Assembly: GCA_964368985.1 (NCBI GenBank)
Contig: CAYJDW010000012.1
Location: 1 to 49,139 of the forward strand
Direction of reading: 5' to 3'
Origin: G023898405 sp964368985
Lineage (GTDB): Bacteria > Myxococcota > UBA727 > JABDBI01
Length of the DNA stretch: 49,139 nucleotides
Shown: piece after piece, positions 1-7,580 of the stretch
Position numbering within the stretch: position 1 is the first letter of the stretch
Layout: each line of letters starts with the position of its first letter
Notes under the pieces: generated by a model
Told to the model about the DNA's origin: nothing
The model's input: the letters and a program-made list of their open reading frames with translations, nothing else
Database searches by the model: none
Translations under genes and position numbers: made by a program

Positions 1-33
1 AGTCCAAGAATATATTGACAGACTTCATATAAG

Positions 34-107
34 CATCCTCGTGCTTGACACGAGGGATCCATGCAGTGCCTCAAAAACAGGATACTCGGGTCAAGCCCGA
101 GTATGAC
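34..107. repeat. Inverted pair of a short interspersed repeat (family A)
   Basis: Two copies of a roughly 28-bp element face each other: positions 34-61 (plus orientation) and 80-107 (minus orientation), 18 bp apart. The family core reads GTCATCCTCGGGCTTGACCC and then its own complement, so each copy is itself a small palindrome. Further copies lie at 2267-2366 and 49068-49088. The pair lies downstream of the minus-strand rpmB and could fold as a hairpin at its transcript end. Confidence 0.75.
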
Positions 108-146
108 AAACCAGCGTTTGGCGTTGGATTAGCAGCCTTTAAACTA

Positions 147-371
147 CTAAAACGAGCTCAATACTTTTCTTACCATGCTTGAAAGCGATTGGCGGTTAAG
201 CGTTCGCAATGCTCTGGTTGAAAGAGCAATTTTCACAAATCGACCAGTTTCCAGATCAAATATGCGTTTTTTCTTAATATTAGGTTTGGTGGCTCGCTTC
301 GTCTTCGCGTTCGAGTGGGAAACTTTATTTCCAAACATTTGTTTTTTGCCGGTTAGTGCACATATTGCCAT
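147..371 (-). CDS. rpmB: 50S ribosomal protein L28 (bL28)
   Basis: This 74-residue basic protein is a structural component of the large ribosomal subunit. It starts MAICALTGKKQMFGNKVSHS and carries the family signature: the LTGK motif, then GNKVSHSNAKTKR, then a lysine/arginine-rich stretch and a FDLETGRFVK-like beta segment. Length is normal for bL28. Only one cysteine (Cys4) is present near the N-terminus, so it looks like the zinc-free form. The ATG at 371 is preceded by a GGGAG ribosome binding site about 5-6 nt upstream. It stands alone on the minus strand, divergent from murI. An overlapping 93-residue plus-strand reading frame is a shadow of this gene. Confidence 0.9.
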   Translation of the reverse strand: MAICALTGKKQMFGNKVSHSNAKTKRATKPNIKKKRIFDLETGRFVKIALSTRALRTLNRQSLSSMVRKVLSSF

Positions 372-492
372 AGCTTACTCCCATAAAAGTTCTCTTTTAC
401 CCTGCCCGTCTACTGCATTGTTTTGGCTCTCGCAAGGGCGCGTAGTGAGGTTTTAGCAGGTTTTTGCGCTCTTTCGCTGGCAAAAGACCCCC

Positions 493-517
493 AATTTTAG
501 CGATTATCGCTAAAATT
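493..517. promoter_or_regulatory. Perfect 12+1+12 palindrome upstream of murI
   Basis: Positions 493-504 (aattttagcgat) are exactly complementary to 506-517 around a single central base. It lies in the divergent intergenic space between rpmB and murI, 76 bp before the murI start. No T-run follows, so it is not a typical terminator. It could be a binding site for a dimeric regulator; no regulator is identified here. Confidence 0.35.
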
Positions 518-592
518 CGTCCCCCCTTAGTTGCTGTTGACTATTTAGCCACTTATGAGCCTTTGGTTATCATTAGTCTAGGAGTTTCTAGG

Positions 593-1420
593 GTGTCTGA
601 CAATCGACCGATTGCTGTTTTGGATACGGGTGCCGGTGGCCTGAGCGTGGTGGCGGCTTTAAGGCATATCGCTCCACTGGAAGAAATCGCTTATTTTGCC
701 GATTATGCCCATTTGCCCTATGGCCTAAAAAGCCCGGAGCTCATTCGCCTGCTGGCCTTAAATGCCGCTCAAACTTTGGTGAATATTTCCCATTGTAAGG
801 CACTCATCATTGCATGCCATACCATTTCGGTATGGTGCCTAGACGAAATTCAAGCCAAATTTCCTATTCCGGTCCTGGGAATGCTGGAGCCAAGCATTAA
901 AGGCCTTCATGCCTATATCCAAAAAAACCAGCTCAACAGTTTGGGTATCATCTCAACTAAAGCAACCTTAGAATCTGGCGCTTATCGGCGCTCCTGGCCC
1001 GCTATAAATTCCGAGCAGCGCACGCAGTTGGTTGAGCAAGCCTGTGGCCCTTTGGTCAGCCTTATCGAGGAAGGATCAGTTTCACCGGCGCAGCTGCAGG
1101 TAATTGTAACTCAGTTATTAAGTGAGCCCATCAAGCAGGCTGACGCTGTGATGATTGGCTGTACCCATTTTAGCGCCCTGATTCCAATTTTAGGCCGCGT
1201 ACTAAAACCAAACTGCGCCATTATTGACGCGGCTCATTTTGTGAGCGACCAGATTTATCATGACTTAAAGGAAAGCCATCAACTGGCTAACCGCAAACAT
1301 AAAGTGCCTATCAAAGCCTATGTCAGCGATAACCCAGAGCGCTTCCTAAATGTGGCGCAAAGCTTTATTGCTGAAGAGCTAGAAATAAAGCTGGTACGAG
1401 ATGAAGGCTTGTTGAGGTAG
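593..1420 (+). CDS. murI: Glutamate racemase
   Basis: Interconverts L- and D-glutamate to supply D-Glu for peptidoglycan stem peptides; cytosolic and cofactor-free. Counting from the GTG at 593 the protein has 275 residues, normal for the family. Visible motifs are VLDTGAGGLSVV (Asp11), DYAHLPYG, ACHTIS (catalytic Cys75) and MIGCTHFSAL (catalytic Cys190). The usual ACNT reads ACHT here, so the Asn next to the first catalytic Cys is replaced by His. An AGGAG ribosome binding site at about 580-584 decides for the GTG start over the far-upstream ATG at 464, whose extra 43 residues resemble nothing. bamD follows after 3 nt, so the two are probably co-transcribed. Confidence 0.88.
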   Translation: MSDNRPIAVLDTGAGGLSVVAALRHIAPLEEIAYFADYAHLPYGLKSPELIRLLALNAAQTLVNISHCKALIIACHTISVWCLDEIQAKFPIPVLGMLEPSIKGLHAYIQKNQLNSLGIISTKATLESGAYRRSWPAINSEQRTQLVEQACGPLVSLIEEGSVSPAQLQVIVTQLLSEPIKQADAVMIGCTHFSALIPILGRVLKPNCAIIDAAHFVSDQIYHDLKESHQLANRKHKVPIKAYVSDNPERFLNVAQSFIAEELEIKLVRDEGLLR

Positions 1421-1423
1421 TTA

Positions 1424-2248
1424 ATGATTTTGGTGAGATTAATAATAGTGGCCCTTTGCTTGGCTCTTATGCCTTCTTGCGCGAGCAAAAATACTTTGCG
1501 CGGACATAAGGGCAGCTATCTTGAAAGCGTTAAACTCAACTTTGAGGCAGGCGAGGCCGCGCTAAAAAACGCGGAGTTTGATAAGGCGATAAGCTATTTT
1601 CAATTTGTCCGCAGCAAATATCCTTTTTCCAAATATGCCGCCCTCAGTGATTTAAAAATCGCTGATGCAAAATTTGTTCAGCAAAAATGGCTCGATGCCG
1701 CCTCTGCCTATGAAATTTTCGTGCGCCTTCACCCTCGCCACGAGGAAGTTCCGTATGCGACCTATCGAATCGGAGCCAGCTATTTTTACGCAGTGCCCAA
1801 TGACTTCTTTTTATTGCCCAGCTCAACTTCGCGAGATCAGACTTTCACCAAAGAAGCTCTCGCTGCCTTGGATCGATTTTTAATCAGCTTTCCTAGCTCC
1901 GAACATGCGGGCGATGCAAGAGAAAAGCAAAAAATCCTCTTTTCTAATTTGGCAAAACATAATCTTCATATCGCCGATTATTATCAGCGTCGCGACAAAT
2001 ATGAACCAGCAGTTACGCGCCTTTTAGGCATAAATGAGTCCTATCCGGATACTGATGAATCCGCCGAAGCATTGTGGCTCGCTGGGCAAATTCTTGAAAA
2101 TAAAATTAAGGATTCTGAACGAGCGATTGCTGCTTATAGGCAAATCATTGAGCAAAAGCCCACTTCGAAATTCTTTGAGCAGGCTAAGGACAGGTCTGAA
2201 GTTTTGCAGAAAGCAATTGACGATAAACAGGCGGAAAGGGGCGAATAG
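1424..2248 (+). CDS. bamD: Outer membrane assembly lipoprotein BamD
   Basis: Lipoprotein subunit of the BAM complex that folds beta-barrel proteins into the outer membrane. Residues 1-18 form a signal peptide with lipobox MPSC, and Cys19 would be lipidated. The body consists of TPR-like helices: residues 35-75 (LNFEAGEAALKNAEFDKAI), 75-110 (WLDAASAYEIFVRLHP) and 170-260 (ERAIAAYRQIIEQKP). Typical BamD phrases such as YFQFVRSKYPFSKYA and YATYRIGASYF are present, and the 274-residue length is normal. It follows murI by 3 nt. The nearby reversed repeat at 2291-2366 may end the transcript. Confidence 0.88.
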   Translation: MILVRLIIVALCLALMPSCASKNTLRGHKGSYLESVKLNFEAGEAALKNAEFDKAISYFQFVRSKYPFSKYAALSDLKIADAKFVQQKWLDAASAYEIFVRLHPRHEEVPYATYRIGASYFYAVPNDFFLLPSSTSRDQTFTKEALAALDRFLISFPSSEHAGDAREKQKILFSNLAKHNLHIADYYQRRDKYEPAVTRLLGINESYPDTDESAEALWLAGQILENKIKDSERAIAAYRQIIEQKPTSKFFEQAKDRSEVLQKAIDDKQAERGE

Positions 2249-2266
2249 TTTATACCTGCCGCCCTT

Positions 2267-2366
2267 GTCATCTTCGGGCCTAGCTTTCCTGTCATCTTCG
2301 GGCTTGACCCGAAGATCCAGCAAAATAGCAGCAAGAAGAGATCCTCGGGCCAAGCCCGAGGATGAC
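2267..2366. repeat. Family A repeat cluster (three copies, two inverted)
   Basis: A partial copy at 2267-2280 is followed by a full copy at 2291-2318 (plus) and an inverted copy at 2340-2366 (minus, ending GAGGATGAC). The last two can pair into a long hairpin. The cluster sits 18 bp after the bamD stop, in the gap to the convergent TPR gene, so it may act as a transcription boundary. Confidence 0.75.
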
Positions 2367-2383
2367 AGCCTGTTTTAATTGTT

Positions 2384-2450
2384 GGTGACACTTTATATTT
2401 TTTTTGGTGACACTTATTTAATTATTGTGACATTTTATTTAATTATTGGG
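2384..2450. repeat. Degenerate tandem repeat with GTGACA units
   Basis: Three imperfect units begin at about 2384, 2406 and 2427. Each starts (g)gtgacactt or gtgacatttt and continues into an AT-rich tail (tatttaattatt). The unit spacing is 21-22 bp, about two helical turns. Function is unknown; an array of protein binding sites or old repeat debris are both possible. Confidence 0.5.
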
Positions 2451-2467
2451 ATTGGTATTAATGGCGA

Positions 2468-3469
2468 TTACAAGACCTGCCCAACAACCTTTCCCAATTC
2501 ATGAAGCAACGCACTCGCAATCAAATCCCTGATCTCGCTTTTTTTATGCGCAAGATTTTCCAGATTTTTTTGGAAGAGATAAATAACAAAATCTCGTTCC
2601 GATTTTTTGTTGAGAAAAATACAGGCCAGCGGCGAAAGCGTTCCCTTGCTTGCTTGGATAATTTCAAGAGGAATAACATCTTTAACTTCAATGGCGCTTT
2701 TGAGCAGAAAATCGCGAATTTCTTTCGGCAGCGCGAGGGTTGCTTGTTCGAAGCAATTGAAAAAGACGCTTTGGGTTACGCGGATAGGACGATGGTATCT
2801 CGTGCGGTCGATCTTATTTGCTTCGATAAATGCTTGATCGGCTTCTTCAAACGAGCCCATAGCGCAATGAATTTGACCAAGTAGCCAGAAATAATCACTG
2901 GGTTCGCGAGCGTGTTCCACCTTGAGATTATCCAAAGCCTGGGCGTAATTTCCCAGTTCAAAATGAGCAGTGGCCATGGCTAAAATGGCTGCTTCATCTT
3001 TTGGGCAAAGTTTCAAAGCGATTTCAGCATGACTATAGGCTTGATTAAAATCGCCTTTTAAACGGTAACAATCAGTCAGAAGCAAAAATACATCCGCCAA
3101 CAATTCTTCATCAAATTGTTCTTTGAGGAGGGTCAACGATTTGGTGCCAAATGAATCTCTGATGCTTTTGAGCAAGAGGAAGGCTTCGTCAAGATCATCA
3201 AAGCCATCAAGTAATAGTGAAGCTTTCTTGAGCAAAAGTGCTTCGTGCGCGGGATGATTTGAAAGTCCCTGATCCGCCCAAATAAGAGCTTGATCAAAGC
3301 GACCTTTCTCCTCGAAAACCTCACTGAGGAGTAAAAAAGACTCTGCCTCAGTAGGAGCATTTTTTAAAACCTCCATTGCTCGTGTGATTGCAACATCAGC
3401 TTCAGCATCAGCGTCATCAAGAATGGCATAGGCCTCATCGGCGAGCGCGCGAACTTCACTTCTTTTCAA
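2468..3469 (-). CDS. TPR protein with C-terminal degenerate minimal metallopeptidase (DUF1025-like) domain
   Basis: The 333-residue protein has TPR helices over about residues 10-225 (examples: AESFLLLSEVFEEKGRFDQA and GNYAQALDNLKVEHAREPSD). The C-terminal 100 residues follow the plan of the MMP-like DUF1025 zincins: an FEQATLALPKEIRDFLL helix, EVKDVIP, a strand, a QKNLENL helix, then ALLHELGK. In active members that last helix carries HExxH. Here it reads H323-E-L-G-K327 and the protein stops 6 residues later, so the second zinc histidine and the downstream acidic ligand are missing. It is probably a catalytically dead, protein-binding module. The start is TTG at 3469, with AGAGGA upstream. 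It follows the 484-residue membrane protein by 12 nt, so the two probably form an operon. Confidence 0.65.
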   Translation of the reverse strand: MKRSEVRALADEAYAILDDADAEADVAITRAMEVLKNAPTEAESFLLLSEVFEEKGRFDQALIWADQGLSNHPAHEALLLKKASLLLDGFDDLDEAFLLLKSIRDSFGTKSLTLLKEQFDEELLADVFLLLTDCYRLKGDFNQAYSHAEIALKLCPKDEAAILAMATAHFELGNYAQALDNLKVEHAREPSDYFWLLGQIHCAMGSFEEADQAFIEANKIDRTRYHRPIRVTQSVFFNCFEQATLALPKEIRDFLLKSAIEVKDVIPLEIIQASKGTLSPLACIFLNKKSERDFVIYLFQKNLENLAHKKSEIRDLIASALLHELGKVVGQVL

Positions 3470-3481
3470 GATTCAATCCTC

Positions 3482-4936
3482 TTATTTTTCGGAATTAAAA
3501 ATAACTTCCCCAATCAAAGCTTCTTTGCTCGAGGCTTTTTGGCGTGCACCTTCCAAGGCTTTCATTTCTGCTTCCAGCACTGAAAAACGATAGGTCGGTT
3601 GCTCTTCTTGAAGCTCAAGATCCCCGCCCAGACGAATAATTTCTCTCACAAACTCTTTCTCATTAACCGGGGCCTTGGCTTGTTCAACCCATGCTTGTTT
3701 TAATACATCTTCTTTAATACCACGCACGCCCATCTTACTCAGAATCACACGTAAAATTCCACGTTTTCCATTTTTTACGTCGACATCTCGTTTTTTCTTG
3801 CCTCTCGCTAAAGCTCTGCCCAAGGGAATCAAGAATAGGGTGGCGGAAAAAATTAGGGGAATCCAACCGAGCAATAAGGGTGTTCCTTCGGGCGGTGGGG
3901 GCAAAGCAGCCAAAGCCTCCATGGGCATTTTGCTGGAAGCCGCCGACAGATAATATTGAAATTTTTCAATGGTCCAGCCGTTGGCTATGGCTACAGAGCT
4001 CATCACCATATTAAAGCCGTTTAAGCAAACAATCAGCATATTTGAGCCAGCGGGATTGCCGGTAAATTCAGGCAAAACTTCACGTTTTTGCCAAATTGGT
4101 GGTGGCGATCCCACAATTTCTCGCTCGGAGCTTTTTCGCATGCTGATGAATTCATAATAAATACCGCCCTGCTCGCTTACCAACACGTCCCCTTCATAAT
4201 CAAGCATCAGCTTGGCCATAAATGGATCCGCCTCCTCTTTACTCAGGCCGGTTACGCGCATGACATCAAGGATACCAATGCGCCCTTTTTGTGCGCGAAT
4301 TTCTTGCAAAGTAAGCTTGATGGCATCTTGGATGTCGAAGGGTTTTTCTTCCGGTCCAAAGAAAAAACGATTGACCCGCTCGTAAAAAGGCATTTTTTTT
4401 ACTTTGGGGCGATAGGGATCATAAAAATCATCACGCGCCACTCGAAAAGGCGAGAAAGGATGAAAGGTCCAAAAGAGCGAATCGAGAATCAAGCGCATCA
4501 AGGTGTGCAGCATGAGAGTGCTGGAAAAACTTGAGCTCTCTTCACGGTCGTTGCTTTTTGAAGAAAAAGTAATAGCGATGAGAATCAACGCAAAAATCAC
4601 CACATAGGCGACCATTACAATGCTGATCCAAGCGCGCACGACAAATTTCAAAAAACCTAAACCTGCTTTTTTAGCTTTAGCGAGAAATTGCTCAAACTTC
4701 TCTTGCTGGTGCCAAGGTTTGGTGAAACCGGTGGGAAAAGAATATAAAAGTTCACCTTCCGAAGTCACCGACAAGCCGCCCCGGTATTCGGAAATTAAAT
4801 AGTTGAGACCGGACTTAGTTTCATAAAGCGACAAGCCGCTTTTGGTAGACGCATCAGCCAAAGTAAGGGGGCCCTTCACGGAGGCAAGCGAGCTAGTTAA
4901 ACTCGTCAAAGTCTTTTGATCTGGAATAATACTCAT
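3482..4936 (-). CDS. Membrane protein with three winged-helix-like repeats, function unknown
   Basis: I do not recognise a named bacterial family for this 484-residue protein. It has three similar modules at about residues 12-68, 202-263 and 390-455. Each looks like a small helix-turn-helix followed by a beta wing, ending GGLSVTSEGELLYSF, GDVLVSEQGGIYYEF and GGDLELQEEQPTYRF. Between modules 1 and 2 is a strong membrane helix (about 98-124), and between 2 and 3 are two more hydrophobic segments (about 299-318 and 353-375). The wings could bind nucleic acid or protein at the inner membrane face. ATG at 4936 has a purine-rich GGGGAAGG upstream. It leads an apparent operon with the TPR pseudo-peptidase. 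Confidence 0.6.
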   Translation of the reverse strand: MSIIPDQKTLTSLTSSLASVKGPLTLADASTKSGLSLYETKSGLNYLISEYRGGLSVTSEGELLYSFPTGFTKPWHQQEKFEQFLAKAKKAGLGFLKFVVRAWISIVMVAYVVIFALILIAITFSSKSNDREESSSFSSTLMLHTLMRLILDSLFWTFHPFSPFRVARDDFYDPYRPKVKKMPFYERVNRFFFGPEEKPFDIQDAIKLTLQEIRAQKGRIGILDVMRVTGLSKEEADPFMAKLMLDYEGDVLVSEQGGIYYEFISMRKSSEREIVGSPPPIWQKREVLPEFTGNPAGSNMLIVCLNGFNMVMSSVAIANGWTIEKFQYYLSAASSKMPMEALAALPPPPEGTPLLLGWIPLIFSATLFLIPLGRALARGKKKRDVDVKNGKRGILRVILSKMGVRGIKEDVLKQAWVEQAKAPVNEKEFVREIIRLGGDLELQEEQPTYRFSVLEAEMKALEGARQKASSKEALIGEVIFNSEK

Positions 4937-5101
4937 GTAGGCCTTCCCCTTCGTTCGTTCTTGTTGGCTAATATGACTGAATATGATTCTATTTTATAGA
5001 TGGTATTGAGCTCATTTATTTGGCTAGCCCACCCCACCATTCTAGCAGCAAGGGATCTCCTTCAGGCTAGATTGCTTGGGAAAAAAAGTGGAGCTCATCT
5101 C

Positions 5102-5129
5102 TTGGCCTTTTAAAAACAGCTAGTATAAG
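5102..5129 (+). promoter_or_regulatory. Candidate promoter of tRNA-Leu
   Basis: TTGGCC at 5102-5107 and TATAAG at 5124-5129 are separated by 16 bp. Transcription would start about 8-10 nt before the mature tRNA end at 5145. The match is judged by eye only. Confidence 0.35.
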
Positions 5130-5144
5130 AAGGCTTAATGATAT

Positions 5145-5225
5145 GCCGTGGTGGCGGAATGGTAGACGCAGGCGACTTAAAATCGCCCGGGTTATCCCGT
5201 GCGGGTTCGAGTCCCGCCCTCGGCA
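5145..5225 (+). tRNA. tRNA-Leu (anticodon TAA)
   Basis: A leucine tRNA with acceptor GCCGTGG / CCTCGGC, anticodon stem GGCGA / TCGCC and loop CTTAAAA, giving anticodon TAA at 5178-5180. It has a short extra arm and the T arm GCGGGTTCGAGTCCCGC. The acceptor stem contains one T-T mismatch (fifth pair). The CCA end is not encoded, and a T-rich stretch follows. Confidence 0.92.
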
Positions 5226-5237
5226 TTTTGTTTTTAT

Positions 5238-5705
5238 TCACTTCACTCTTTTAGTTACCGCTTCCAATACAGCCGCTACATGGTTTTTCACGCGTACCTT
5301 GTTCCAAAGCTTGGCAATGACACCATTCTCATCAATCAGAAAAGTACTGCGAATTACTCCGACTGAGCTTTTGCCATAGAGAACTTTATTGCCAAAAGCG
5401 CCATATTGCTGGTGCACAGCAAGATCGGGATCACTGAGGAGCAGCATCTTTAGGTTGTGGATACTTTTAAAGCGTAAATGGGAAGCCAAGGGATCTTTAG
5501 AGATGCCTACCACTGAAACCCCATGCTCTTTAAATTTTTCCATCGCGTCACTAAACTCACAAGCTTCTGTCGTGCAACCTGGGGTCAGGTCTTTCGGATA
5601 GAAAAAAATGACCAAGGGTTTTTGGCTAAATTCAGCCAGGCTATGAAGCTGACCATCATCACCATGAAGCGAAAAATTCGGGGCCTTATTTCCAGTAACC
5701 AGCAC
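5238..5705 (-). CDS. bcp: Thioredoxin-dependent peroxiredoxin (Bcp/PrxQ type)
   Basis: Cytosolic peroxiredoxin that reduces hydrogen peroxide and organic hydroperoxides with electrons from thioredoxin. The 155 residues cover one AhpC/TSA domain. The active site DLTPGCTTEACEF holds peroxidatic Cys44 and resolving Cys49 five residues later, the atypical 2-Cys arrangement of Bcp. FFYPKD before it and RSTFLID near the C-terminus are also typical. It is convergent with tRNA-Leu, leaving 12 nt between them, and is downstream of the NAD kinase gene with a 90-nt gap that holds part of a family B repeat. Confidence 0.9.
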   Translation of the reverse strand: MLVTGNKAPNFSLHGDDGQLHSLAEFSQKPLVIFFYPKDLTPGCTTEACEFSDAMEKFKEHGVSVVGISKDPLASHLRFKSIHNLKMLLLSDPDLAVHQQYGAFGNKVLYGKSSVGVIRSTFLIDENGVIAKLWNKVRVKNHVAAVLEAVTKRVK

Positions 5706-5740
5706 AGGGGGTTCTCCGATATTTAGGTGGCGTTATTCAT

Positions 5741-5760
5741 CGTCCGCTCGCAATGACGAT
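5741..5760. repeat. Partial family B repeat
   Basis: The stretch CGTCCGCTCGCAATGACGAT matches one arm of the interspersed family with core CGTCATTGCGAGC...GCGGCAATCC seen at 12548, 17914 and 28788. It lies between the NAD kinase and bcp genes. Confidence 0.5.
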
Positions 5761-5795
5761 TAAAGAACGCCCGTTTAAGTTTCCGGCCACTGTTT

Positions 5796-6767
5796 TTATA
5801 TGATGTTAAGAATTTTACGATAGGGCTTTCTTTGCTCAATAATTTTCTCGCGTTTATGAAGCAAAGTCGCTTTATCAAAAAGCCATAGGGGTTCTTTCGA
5901 CAAACTTATTTCAACTTCTTGACCCAAGAGAATACGGATGGATTTATGCGGGCCATCAATAAATAATTTGCCGTTGCTCATGTTGCTGGTGATTTTTAAA
6001 GCCTCTTTGCTAATATCTCCATCGAGCAATTTTGGGATTTTTTGATCGGTCCAATAAGGTTCCCGCACGCGAAAAATTGCTCGATTGTCGTCGATAGCAA
6101 AAGCGTTAGCACCCGAAGAAAAAATTCCTCCCGTAGAACCTGCTCCTGTAGAAACCCAAATCCCACTGGAACGATGAGACTCAATGGCGCCACTATGTTC
6201 CAAATAATAACGCGACATTGCGGCCGGATTTTCGTGACAAAAAAGCACATCGTTTAAGGGGCGATAAAGTCTTAGCTTGCCATTTATGCGGATAGACAAA
6301 CGCGTCACCGGCATGGGCACCATTTCGCCTTTTAAAATAGCCTCTAAAGTGGACAAAAAATTATCCGCATTAGCTGCGCACAAAGCACCTATGGAATTAT
6401 TAGGATCAGAATTTACTCCTAAAACCGGTGAATCTGCACAATAGTGGCTGGTATCAAGCAAAGTGCCATCACCGCCGACACAAATAATGAAGCGATTATT
6501 TACCTCTTTAGAAGTGAGATCAGAGCGGCATAAAAGAGAATATTCTAATCGGAGATCGCGAAGAACGGATTCAATTTTGCTAATGCAAAAAAGATTATTT
6601 TCATGAGCACGAAAGAGATTTTTTATTATCGGATCGGAATGATCCTCCAATTTTTTTTGCTCTTCCTTGGTTCCATTTTCCTGAGCATACGTAAAACGTG
6701 AACGTTTATAAACAACGGTAATCTTAAGACTGCCGATATCGGAGATGAGAGGATTTTTTAACATCAA
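5796..6767 (-). CDS. NAD(+) kinase family protein
   Basis: Phosphorylates NAD to NADP in the cytosol. The 323-residue protein has the family GGDGTLL motif (Gly98-Gly99-Asp100-Gly101), a PVLGVNSDP segment, the conserved PLNDVLF (ND in place of the commoner NE) and STGAGSTGG in the second lobe, with a beta-rich C-terminal part. Asp100 is the expected general base. The ND motif and the STGAGSTG phrasing resemble the NADK2-like branch more than the short enterobacterial NadK; this is a judgement from memory of the families. The gene stands alone with 135 bp upstream before the divergent TonB-like gene. Confidence 0.82.
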   Translation of the reverse strand: MMLKNPLISDIGSLKITVVYKRSRFTYAQENGTKEEQKKLEDHSDPIIKNLFRAHENNLFCISKIESVLRDLRLEYSLLCRSDLTSKEVNNRFIICVGGDGTLLDTSHYCADSPVLGVNSDPNNSIGALCAANADNFLSTLEAILKGEMVPMPVTRLSIRINGKLRLYRPLNDVLFCHENPAAMSRYYLEHSGAIESHRSSGIWVSTGAGSTGGIFSSGANAFAIDDNRAIFRVREPYWTDQKIPKLLDGDISKEALKITSNMSNGKLFIDGPHKSIRILLGQEVEISLSKEPLWLFDKATLLHKREKIIEQRKPYRKILNII

Positions 6768-6902
6768 CTTGACCTGTTCATCACTTTTGACACTTTAGTT
6801 AGCGAGGGAGGTAGTTTTAATTCTTTGCTCAGCTTATAAACAATCGTCAATATTGTTTTCGAAAGCAAAACTTAGACTTCCGCGGGATTTTAGGGTAGTT
6901 CT

Positions 6903-7580
6903 ATGAAATACACAATCGGCACCGATCATAATGGAGAGGGAAAAAGCAAAGTCTTTGTGGTGGCTATTTCACTGTGTCTTCACGGAGTTATGTTTTATTT
7001 TCTCTCCCTCGTTTTAATGAATAAGCCTTTAATAAATAAAGATAAAAATAATTTATCAGTGGCAGTAAAATTTTCTTCGCCAACAAAGAAAATAGAACTT
7101 CTTCCAATAGAAAATATTAGCGCCAAAAATTTTCCAACACCAAGCTTAGAAAAAATTCCAAGTAAAAAAACCAAATTGCTCGACAAACAAAAAGTCATTT
7201 TAGCTGCGGCCGGCAACAATGGAGTTTCTTCACCTCCTTCCGAAGAAATTCTTTTGGGCAAAAAAGATGCTTTAGGAAATCACGGGATCGAGAATCGCAG
7301 TCGACCACTTTTGATCAATGCCCACGACATTAAGATTCCTTATCCCGAACAGGCCAGGGCTCGACACGTCGAAGGCATTGTAAGAATGAAACTAACCGTG
7401 GCTGAGTCGGGAAAAGTGATTGATGTTGACGTTATAAGCGGACCTGCCCACGGGCTTAGACAAGCTGCCTTGATGGTAGCGCGTAAGCTATTTTTCTTAC
7501 CAGCCACCGATGAATATGGTCATGCCCAAGTTGCTCACATTGAGCATGAAGTAATTTTTCGTCTTAAAAAATCTTCTTAG
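6903..7580 (+). CDS. TonB-like energy transducer
   Basis: Inner-membrane anchored protein expected to couple proton motive force to outer membrane transporters. The 225 residues contain an N-terminal transmembrane helix (about 17-40, VFVVAISLCLHGVMFYFLSL), a lysine/proline-containing periplasmic linker (45-135) and a C-terminal TonB domain (about 145-222) with the YPEQARARHVEGIVRMKLTV and LRQAALMVARKLFFLPA segments. No ExbB or ExbD gene is nearby, so partners must lie elsewhere. Its stop codon overlaps the stop of the convergent histone-fold gene by 4 bp. Confidence 0.8.
   Translation: MKYTIGTDHNGEGKSKVFVVAISLCLHGVMFYFLSLVLMNKPLINKDKNNLSVAVKFSSPTKKIELLPIENISAKNFPTPSLEKIPSKKTKLLDKQKVILAAAGNNGVSSPPSEEILLGKKDALGNHGIENRSRPLLINAHDIKIPYPEQARARHVEGIVRMKLTVAESGKVIDVDVISGPAHGLRQAALMVARKLFFLPATDEYGHAQVAHIEHEVIFRLKKSS

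Noticed and set aside
175..456. 93-codon plus-strand reading frame over rpmB
   Set aside because: It overlaps the clear L28 gene on the other strand, has no ribosome binding site and resembles no protein.
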